Assembly: GCA_004843345.1 (NCBI GenBank)
Contig: CP039460.1
Location: forward strand, 511,501 to 575,500
Source: Acetobacteraceae bacterium
GTDB taxonomy: Bacteria; Pseudomonadota; Alphaproteobacteria; Acetobacterales; Acetobacteraceae
DNA: 64,000 nt
Direction of reading: 5' to 3'
In this document: in pieces, positions 18,205 to 25,260 of the stretch
How the letters are laid out: each line of letters opens with the position of its first letter
Position numbering within the stretch: position 1 is the stretch's first letter
Made by a program: the position numbers and the translations under genes
Notes under the pieces: model-generated
The model's database searches: none
Told to the model about the DNA's origin: nothing
Seen by the model: only the letters and a program-made list of their open reading frames with translations

Positions 18205-20409
18205 TCAGTCAATAAATCTGACAAACTCCAAAATCCCCGAAGCGTTTCGTTTTAAAATCGCCTCTCTCTTTTCCGAAATTATCCCTTCCTTCCATAGGGC
18301 CAAAGATTTTCTAGCCGCTTTCTCCTCCTTTTTGTTTTCACAGGATAACGGAAAATATAACGTTTCTTTTTCTCCCTCGCAGAAAATCTCAGACATGACG
18401 CCGTAATGCCCATTCCGTTTTGTATATGTTTTAAACGGCACTCTTGGATTAACCATCGTAAAGCGCACAGCTTTTTCCACGCTCTCTAATTTTTCGTCTG
18501 CTTTATCGACTGCGCCGTCTCCGTCATTGCCTTCAAGCCAGAAAAGCGCGCCATCTTCATCTGCGTACAAGCCGTGCCCTTTTAAGAACTTGTTAGATTT
18601 TTCAAGAACTTCTGGCGTAAGCTCATCTTCCTTTGGGTCATAGTTTTCCTCATCAAAGATTTTGCCTAGGCCATGCATTACCGCATCGTATTTCTTTTTA
18701 TCGAAAGCATCACGGCGTTCATCTTCTTTGGTCAAATCGGAGTCAGGGCGCTGATCCGCAGTATCTCCTCTGCCTGAGCCGCTATCTTCCTCCGAAAAAT
18801 TCTCCAAAGGCGCCATGGCGATGGCCTTATGCTCGTCGGCCTTATCCTCGTCAAAAGTTAAAGGACCATTCTGCGTGAAAAAGAATTCCTCTTCCTCCTC
18901 TTCAATCCATTCTATAAATCTTGCATAATCGTCACGGCTGCTCTTAACAAACCGCCCCTTTTGGCGTCCTTCCAAAAGCCCAAAGGTAAGAGCATTCATT
19001 GCCTCCTTTTCTAAATTTGTTTTTATTTTTTTAGAAAAAAACAGCTTTATATAAGAGGGGGAAGACTCAGGATTCATCAAAATAATTTCTATTCCTTCCT
19101 GAATCCGGTTCAGCTCATACTTTTTAATTTCAAAAATAAAGCCTTTATTTAAATTTGCGATATCCGTTATGCGGGGCGTTCCCAATGGCTCTCCGCAAGA
19201 AACGCAACGCTTCGCATTTGGAAGATTCAAATAAGAACAGGCGTTGCATCGGCGCTTTCCATTTATGCCTAGACCTATATCCTCTTTGGAAAGGGGAGGC
19301 TTAGCATCCTCAGGATAGCCATGCTCATTCATCCAATTCGCATAATCCAAAAGAAGACAGTCTTCTTTGTTCGTTTCAGGACTGATTCTAAGCCCTCTCC
19401 CGACCATTTGAACATAAAGCGCAGATGACAGTGTCGGCCGTAACGCAATAATACAATCCACAGGCGGACAATCCACACCGGTTGTCATCGTATCCACACT
19501 CACGACAATACGGGTTGCGCCGTCCTTAACATCCTGAATAATTTTTTCTCTTTTGAACTGGGGAGTCTCCCCCGTTATAATTTCCGAGCTGACACCGACT
19601 TCCTTCAACCCTTCATTGAGCTTTTCACAAAATTTAACAGAAGGGCAGAAAATAAAGATACTCCGCCGGCCTTGCGATTTCTCCAGCATATCCGGGATAA
19701 TGACGCCCAGCTGCGTTTCATAAAACTCTTCCAGATCAATCGTATCAAAATCCAGCGTCTTGGAATTGGGAATAAGAGAGCTGAAATCGAGCTGTGTCAC
19801 TCTCGCCTCTGGCAGAACCAAGGGGGATAAAAATCCTTTATCAACAAGCTCTTCAATACCGACTTTATAAGAGACTTTTTCAAAAATACTTTCTTCCTGC
19901 CCGTAAATAAGCCCCTCTCCGAGACGCCATGGCGTGCCTGAAAATCCAATCAAAGGAATATCCGAAAGCAGCGAGCACAGCTCATAAAACTGGCCTCTCA
20001 TGCTATTGACACGATGACATTCATCAATCATCAGCAAACCAATATTAAGCCTTTGAATCTCCTCTAAATCAAGCGACCCAATCGTTGCGAAAATAACATC
20101 TCCGCTGCTGTCTTTCACCCCCAGCTTAGCGCTCAAAAGAGACGCTTTATGAGGCTCTCCCTCTTTGCGTAATAAATTAAATTTCTCAAAATTCTGCTGG
20201 CAGAGCGTGGCATTGTGATGCGCAACAAGAACTTTCTCACCTAAACGGCAATAACGATGCGCAATCGCAGCAATCATAAAAGATTTACCTGCGCCGACAG
20301 CCGCTTCAATAATCACCGCATTAGACCCGTTGCGAATATCATCCAGCGCCGCATTGACCGCTCTTCTTTGATAAGGCCTAAGCTGAATTGCGGAAATTTC
20401 ATTACGCAT
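18205..20409 (-). CDS. superfamily 2 DEAD/DEAH-type helicase with zinc ribbon
   Basis: ATP-dependent nucleic-acid helicase or translocase of 734 residues, of the type found in restriction and other defence systems. Walker A is EAAVGAGKSF near residue 38, the Walker B box is MIDECHRV (DECH) near 130, motif III is GFSGTPWR, and motif VI is QMVGRGLRISPE near 340. A four-cysteine zinc knuckle (CNACSYLNLPNAKRCVSCG) follows near 395. The C-terminal 300 residues are acidic and not recognised. The ATG at 20407-20409 is preferred; its ribosome-binding site lies in boundary repeat copy 2. No nuclease domain is visible. Confidence 0.85.
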   Translation of the reverse strand: MRNEISAIQLRPYQRRAVNAALDDIRNGSNAVIIEAAVGAGKSFMIAAIAHRYCRLGEKVLVAHHNATLCQQNFEKFNLLRKEGEPHKASLLSAKLGVKDSSGDVIFATIGSLDLEEIQRLNIGLLMIDECHRVNSMRGQFYELCSLLSDIPLIGFSGTPWRLGEGLIYGQEESIFEKVSYKVGIEELVDKGFLSPLVLPEARVTQLDFSSLIPNSKTLDFDTIDLEEFYETQLGVIIPDMLEKSQGRRSIFIFCPSVKFCEKLNEGLKEVGVSSEIITGETPQFKREKIIQDVKDGATRIVVSVDTMTTGVDCPPVDCIIALRPTLSSALYVQMVGRGLRISPETNKEDCLLLDYANWMNEHGYPEDAKPPLSKEDIGLGINGKRRCNACSYLNLPNAKRCVSCGEPLGTPRITDIANLNKGFIFEIKKYELNRIQEGIEIILMNPESSPSYIKLFFSKKIKTNLEKEAMNALTFGLLEGRQKGRFVKSSRDDYARFIEWIEEEEEEFFFTQNGPLTFDEDKADEHKAIAMAPLENFSEEDSGSGRGDTADQRPDSDLTKEDERRDAFDKKKYDAVMHGLGKIFDEENYDPKEDELTPEVLEKSNKFLKGHGLYADEDGALFWLEGNDGDGAVDKADEKLESVEKAVRFTMVNPRVPFKTYTKRNGHYGVMSEIFCEGEKETLYFPLSCENKKEEKAARKSLALWKEGIISEKREAILKRNASGILEFVRFID

Positions 20410-20474
20410 CACATTTCTCCATTACGCATTAGACGCATCATTTCAAAATCATCAAAGGGCTTCATTGCCTTTTG
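20407..20474 (-). repeat. boundary repeat, copy 2
   Basis: Second copy of the gene-boundary segment, ending in GGAGAAATGTGATG at the helicase start. Relative to copy 1 it is two bases shorter after GAAGCC, so the old C-terminal frame is broken. The upstream 82-residue frame instead ends inside it with GNEAL. Confidence 0.8.
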
Positions 20475-20697
20475 CGGTTATCTTTAAAAGACCTATAGAA
20501 GCAATAGGGCGAATTCCTGCCGATAACATTCTTATTATTGGAGGTTCCAAATAGCCATTTGAAATCAATTCTCTAATAGTATTGGCTTTTTTCTCATCCC
20601 CAAGACTTTCCAAAAACTGCTCTAAATTTTGGTAAGGCTCTCTTATCCAAAGATCAGGAGCTTCCCAAAGAACTTGTTTTTCATATTCACTCAGCAT
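20452..20697 (-). CDS. small protein with winged-helix-like pattern
   Basis: Protein of 81 residues. The middle and end (NTIRELISNGYLEPPIIRML, then LLKITAKGNEAL) resemble the recognition helix and wing of small winged-helix proteins, where L-x-I-T-x-K-G is common. It might regulate the operon or act as an adaptor. The ATG (20695-20697) overlaps the stop of the GIY-YIG gene in TGATG, so it is translationally coupled. Its last five residues come from boundary repeat copy 2, suggesting the native C-terminus was replaced. Confidence 0.5.
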   Translation of the reverse strand: MLSEYEKQVLWEAPDLWIREPYQNLEQFLESLGDEKKANTIRELISNGYLEPPIIRMLSAGIRPIASIGLLKITAKGNEAL

Positions 20698-20740
20698 CAC
20701 ATTTCTCCATTACGCGCTAGACGCATATTTTGATAATCAT
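20695..20740 (-). repeat. boundary repeat, copy 3
   Basis: Third copy, 46 bases, here forming the real 3' end of the GIY-YIG gene (NMRLARNGEM and stop) and the ribosome-binding site plus start of the next gene (GGAGAAATGTGATG). It is the probable source of the other two copies. Confidence 0.75.
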
Positions 20741-21956
20741 AAGACAGGCCTTCCGCCCTTCCGTTCTGGAGGGCGGTAACGAACTCATCAATGATAAATA
20801 AAGGCAAAACGAACCATTCCCTTGGCTTATGCGTATTCCCCAAGCCATCTGGAATTTTAATACGGGCGCGGGCATTGCCAAAAATTTTATGCAAGAGCTT
20901 TTCCACCCTCTCTGGCGACCATTTTCCGCCAACCTCATAGGTTTGGAGGATTTCCACAGGCGCATAAAGATAGGTGGCCTCTTTCTTCGCATTCGCCAGA
21001 CGTTTTTTCACCAAATTTGTTGTAACGCCTATTTTGACAAGATTTGCGCCATATTCCGCAATTTCCGGGGATTGGGAAAGGGAGCGCAAAACATAAATTG
21101 ACCCTGTTTTGAGATTCATAACCTCAGGAACAGCCTTCCCTGACTTATCAGCAGAGACAATCCGCCGCCCGTTATTTTTACGTTCTGACAAACGCCGCCA
21201 TAAAGAGGCCTGCTGCAGCGGGCTTTCCATTTCATTATCGAAAATCACCCTTAAACGGGCTTTTGGATTGCCCTTGCTGTCCTGACCGTCCAGCGCTTCT
21301 TTTTCAGCAACGTAGCAAATCTGCCCTTTCAGGATAAAATATTGCCCGGCCTCAACATTGCTTTCATCCCGAAAAGGAATTGCCACCTTTGAGCCCTCTT
21401 TTAAGGCCTGCCGAACGGCATCAAATTTTTCGCTGAATTCTTCAAAATTCTCACAAGGCGCTCTGCGGGCAGGCTCGTCCCCCTCTTCCGCCTGCTCACG
21501 CTGTTTTTCCTCATACGATTTTACAAAACGGAGCTTTGTTAAGGGGTTTTCATCTTCCTGATCTAAAAAAGCATCGTCCAAAGCCTCTAATAAGGCCTCT
21601 CCCATTAAATGATCCAAGGACTCTTCCGCCGCCGTCTTTTTATCCTGAGCGTTGGAAAGTAAATTCAGGACGTCCAAAGGGGTTAAAATTTCCTTTAAGC
21701 GCTCTTCTTTTACCGTCAGCTCCCGAATTTTTTGAAGACGGATTTCATAAAGCTCCGCAAAAAGCGCCTCATATTCATGGCTTTCTTTCGCTTCTTTTTG
21801 CTTTTGATAGAACAGCGTAATCTCTTCAAAACCGCCAATAAGGCGTTCTTCCAATTTCGTAAATTCCCTTACCTCATCGGGAGAGGTATCAATCCCTAAG
21901 GCCGCATCTAATTCCTCTAAAGAATAACTCGAAATCTCTCTCTCTTCTTTCCTCAT
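20697..21956 (-). CDS. GIY-YIG nuclease-family protein (T5orf172-like domain)
   Basis: Protein of 419 residues. The first 130 residues are charged and likely coiled-coil. A middle beta-rich region contains AGQYFILKGQICYVAEKE. From about residue 285 comes a GIY-YIG-type domain of the T5orf172/MUG113 kind: GSIYVLRSLS, then NLVKIGVTTNLVKKRLANA with the conserved Arg, and a later REWFVL. Such domains cut DNA or bind it in restriction and mobile-element proteins. In this operon it is the best candidate for the nuclease. It overlaps both neighbours by a few bases, so it is coupled. Confidence 0.75.
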   Translation of the reverse strand: MRKEEREISSYSLEELDAALGIDTSPDEVREFTKLEERLIGGFEEITLFYQKQKEAKESHEYEALFAELYEIRLQKIRELTVKEERLKEILTPLDVLNLLSNAQDKKTAAEESLDHLMGEALLEALDDAFLDQEDENPLTKLRFVKSYEEKQREQAEEGDEPARRAPCENFEEFSEKFDAVRQALKEGSKVAIPFRDESNVEAGQYFILKGQICYVAEKEALDGQDSKGNPKARLRVIFDNEMESPLQQASLWRRLSERKNNGRRIVSADKSGKAVPEVMNLKTGSIYVLRSLSQSPEIAEYGANLVKIGVTTNLVKKRLANAKKEATYLYAPVEILQTYEVGGKWSPERVEKLLHKIFGNARARIKIPDGLGNTHKPREWFVLPLFIIDEFVTALQNGRAEGLSYDYQNMRLARNGEM

Positions 21957-24109
21957 GCGTTTTCTTGCGCCTCTTTTTGCCTCTCTGCCTTTCTAAAAGA
22001 CTGATAGGCCGCAACCCCCTCCGCCAAAAGCTTCTCCCAGGGATCATTGCTTTTCAAAGAGGGGATGCGGTTATTTTGCCGCTTAAAGCGCAAAGCTTCC
22101 TCCGCCCTTGTTTTGGCTTCGTCATAGGTTAAGCGGATTTTCTTTTTATCCACTTGCTCTTGAATAAAACGAAAGGTCTCCTCATTGAGGGTTTTGGAGA
22201 GAATCTTATAACTGTTCCAAAATGGATTGACCGATTCAATCAAATCAATATTAAGAGAGCCGGTTGCGAGCTGCCATTTTTTAATCCCGTCAATCAAAAT
22301 CTCTTTTGTCGTTTTTTCAGGAAAAGGCTTTGATTCAAGGGACATTCCAGAAGATTGGCTTACCGCCCCCTCCGCAACCTGACGCTGCCTCTCCTCTTCC
22401 CAAAAGCGCCTGGACTCGGCAATGGCAGCGCTTTTCGCCATCCAATGCTGCCGAACAGCCTCCTTCTCCCCTTCTGGAAGATCAGGATAATGCGCTGCGA
22501 TAATTTTTCCGGCTTCCTCAATCGTGATCTCCTGGGCAATGGTATTTTCGCCCAAGGCCTTAATCATCGTTCTGGGATTATTGAGTAAACTCGTCTCCAA
22601 AAGGTCTAAATCCTCTTGGATAATGCGCGCGCCCTCTTCGGTCTCAGGCATTTTAATCTCCGCCACATGAACGGTGATGTCTCCCGTTTCCGGATTAACC
22701 TCCAGACCGCTTTTAGGACTGTCTTTCTCTTTTTGCTTGAACGTCAATTTTGGAACGAGCGCCTGTTCCATGAGCATCGAAACAGAAACAGCCTTTAACA
22801 GTTCATTCACAACATTGGCCGCGTCCTCCTGACCGCTATAGGGTTCAGCGACAATATTGATAAATTTCGCCTTGGACTTTCCTTTGGCGTCCCGTGTCAC
22901 ACGCCCGATAATCTGAACGATTTCTGTCAGGGAATTCCGGTAACCGATTGTAATGGCCTGCTCCGCCCAGATCCAGTCAAAGCCCTCTTTCGCCATGCCC
23001 AGCGCAATAATCACGTCAATATAATCACGGTCTGTCTTGATTTTATCTGAACGCAGCGACTTCATCAGCTGATCCCTCGCTGGCAGATTATCATCGACCA
23101 GATCCACAATTTTCAACAGTTTCCCCTCAGGGAACAGCTCCGGATTTTTTGGCTTCACAAGGAGGAAACCTGTTTGGCTGTCGGTCCCTAAATATTCTCC
23201 GAAAACCGTTAGAATCTCATCTACCTGCTGATATTTTGTTGTCATTCCCGCCTCGGAGGAATTGACATTTGGAATATGAATGATGGTCTTTTTCGTGACA
23301 TCAATCACCTCCGGCAGGGGGGCCATCCAGTTACCCGTCTCATAGAAATAATATCCCAAATCCAAATCCCTGAGATATTTATAGGATTGAAGCTGCTGGT
23401 AATAAGAATAAGACACAGGCGAAAATTTCGCCTCATCCTCCGGATGCAGGACGGCCTCGCCGTCTCCACGGAAGAAAGAGCCCGTCATCGCCATGATATG
23501 CGCCCGATCCCGCGCCAGTAAGGCCCGGACATTATTGCCCAGAACATTCTCCTGCGCATGGGAAACATGGTGGAATTCATCTACGGCGACAAAACAGTCA
23601 TCAAACATCTCAAGGGGAAGATACTCAAACACACGCCGAAAGGTCGCATGACAGCAAATTAAAACACGCCCTTTAGAGGAAAAAACCGCCTCTTCCTCCA
23701 CGGGCAGACAAAGAAAAGCCTCGAGGGCGGACATCGTGCCTTTCGAGGTTTCTGATCCAGAGCGGAAACATAAATTATGACGGTCTGAAACTTCCCAATC
23801 CGCCCAAAACCCGTTTTCCGTCAGATTTGTATTGCCAAAGGAAGCGCCAATCGAACGTTCGGGCACCACAATAATACATTTTTTAAGCCCCTGATTTTTC
23901 AATTTGTCCAAGGCGACAAACATCAAAGCCCTTGATTTCCCCGAGGCGGGCGGCGCCTTGAGCAAAAGATACCGCTCCCCCCGCTTTTGCCAAAGCTGAG
24001 CCTGCATTTCCCGCATGCCCAGCGCATTTGGAAATTTGGAAGGGGCCGTCCGCGCCCCTCCCCGATAGGTTGTGAAATTCACAGGCGCTTTTTGATGTTC
24101 CGCAGTCAT
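21953..24109 (-). CDS. superfamily 2 DEAD/DEAH-type helicase, restriction-subunit type
   Basis: ATP-dependent helicase or translocase of 718 residues. Walker A is APPASGKSRA near residue 55, the Walker B box is VAVDEFHHV (DEFH) near 176, and motif VI is QIIGRVTRDAKG near 400. Between them lie AMTGSFFRGDG (motif III region) and ALGMAKEGFDW (motif V region). The C-terminal 250 residues are charged, helical and unassigned. The ATG overlaps the methyltransferase stop in ATGA. The pairing of a methyltransferase with an R-type helicase resembles type I and type III restriction systems, but no PD-ExK motif was seen in this protein. Confidence 0.85.
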   Translation of the reverse strand: MTAEHQKAPVNFTTYRGGARTAPSKFPNALGMREMQAQLWQKRGERYLLLKAPPASGKSRALMFVALDKLKNQGLKKCIIVVPERSIGASFGNTNLTENGFWADWEVSDRHNLCFRSGSETSKGTMSALEAFLCLPVEEEAVFSSKGRVLICCHATFRRVFEYLPLEMFDDCFVAVDEFHHVSHAQENVLGNNVRALLARDRAHIMAMTGSFFRGDGEAVLHPEDEAKFSPVSYSYYQQLQSYKYLRDLDLGYYFYETGNWMAPLPEVIDVTKKTIIHIPNVNSSEAGMTTKYQQVDEILTVFGEYLGTDSQTGFLLVKPKNPELFPEGKLLKIVDLVDDNLPARDQLMKSLRSDKIKTDRDYIDVIIALGMAKEGFDWIWAEQAITIGYRNSLTEIVQIIGRVTRDAKGKSKAKFINIVAEPYSGQEDAANVVNELLKAVSVSMLMEQALVPKLTFKQKEKDSPKSGLEVNPETGDITVHVAEIKMPETEEGARIIQEDLDLLETSLLNNPRTMIKALGENTIAQEITIEEAGKIIAAHYPDLPEGEKEAVRQHWMAKSAAIAESRRFWEEERQRQVAEGAVSQSSGMSLESKPFPEKTTKEILIDGIKKWQLATGSLNIDLIESVNPFWNSYKILSKTLNEETFRFIQEQVDKKKIRLTYDEAKTRAEEALRFKRQNNRIPSLKSNDPWEKLLAEGVAAYQSFRKAERQKEAQENA

Positions 24110-25260
24110 TTTCTTTTTCCTTTTTGCGAGGGGCGCTTTCCCGTGACAGAGCCGAGTTTTTTGATTTCCTGGGCATAAAGATTCATCAGACGGGCGAGGC
24201 TTTCCTCATCTGTTTTGGGACGCATGCCGAAAAAATGACGTTCCACAATTTCATCATTTTCCTCATGGGCCTGGAGGAGCGCAGGATAATCCTCCGCCAT
24301 GCGCTTGGGATCGTACATTTCCGCAATGGTTGCAGGGTAATGGCCCTCACGGGCTTTTAGAATTTTTTGGGCGGAAAGCGTTAAGGCCTCCATCACCTCT
24401 TCGGTCAATTCCGGAACAGGGAAAGTGTTCCAGCCCAATGTGTTGGAATAACGGATACTTGTGCCCATATATCCGCAGGCAAGACCAATCCAAAGCCGGT
24501 GCAAACGGGAAGAAATTAAGGCAAAACAAAATAAAGGCGCATCGAAAAGGGAAAATGCGCTATCCAAAACGATAACATTATTTGAAATAACACCTGCCGT
24601 TATGTAATCTCGCCCTTCAGAAGCCACCCTTGGAATCAGAAGGGTTAATCCCTTGTCTATTTGCCTTACTTCATCAAAAAACCAAGGCGTAAATGACTTC
24701 TTTCTTGTGGTTTCTTTTGAACTAAGTAATCTAAATTCCCTAACTTTTTCAAACCGCTCTGCCAATTCTGGAATTTCTTTGGCTTCTTCAACTTCCTCGG
24801 GTTTTACCCAAATGCAAAAACGCTCTTCGCCCCGAATAAATTCAGCGCTGCCTAAAATAGGCCGAATGAATTTAGAGACTTTTCCCTGCGTTTCTTGAAG
24901 AAGTTTTTCTTTTTCCGAAAAAGTTAAAAGAAGATTTCCGCCCTCGGTGGGCTGGTTACCTTTGGTAATAAGCCCACCGAGGGCGGAAATTTTTGCTGAA
25001 AGCGGCTTTGAATGCGCTTCCACAATGATATCTTCCGCTCCGATGAGATAGGCATTGATATTGGAAACAATTTTCTTTTTTAAAAGATCGTCCTGACCGT
25101 TTTTCTGACCGACTTCATAAAGGATTTTTTCATCATTTGCCCCTTTTGCGGCTAAGCCAACAATAGAAACTGTTACGCCTGCATTATGTGCTGCCGCATT
25201 CTTCCATTGAAAATTCGGATAAGCGAAACAAATCTCACAGCCTGCCCCTTCCCCAATCAA
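24106..25260 (-). CDS. MmeI-like DNA methyltransferase, C-terminal part (out of frame at present)
   Basis: Frame of 384 residues that continues the methyltransferase gene after the pentanucleotide array. The coding sense extends upstream of the nominal TTG start. In the same frame the DNA directly after the array reads NPSSKPIIRAAFVTTNSLCQ then GTQIGTLWPLL, a segment typical of MmeI-like enzymes between motif IV and the later motifs. Next come FAYPNFQWKNAAAHNAGVTV and a region likely to hold the target-recognition domain. With the present 13 repeat units this part is not in frame with the N-terminal part; with 12 or 15 units the two join into one protein of about 1,015 residues. Confidence 0.8.
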   Translation of the reverse strand: MIGEGAGCEICFAYPNFQWKNAAAHNAGVTVSIVGLAAKGANDEKILYEVGQKNGQDDLLKKKIVSNINAYLIGAEDIIVEAHSKPLSAKISALGGLITKGNQPTEGGNLLLTFSEKEKLLQETQGKVSKFIRPILGSAEFIRGEERFCIWVKPEEVEEAKEIPELAERFEKVREFRLLSSKETTRKKSFTPWFFDEVRQIDKGLTLLIPRVASEGRDYITAGVISNNVIVLDSAFSLFDAPLFCFALISSRLHRLWIGLACGYMGTSIRYSNTLGWNTFPVPELTEEVMEALTLSAQKILKAREGHYPATIAEMYDPKRMAEDYPALLQAHEENDEIVERHFFGMRPKTDEESLARLMNLYAQEIKKLGSVTGKRPSQKGKRK

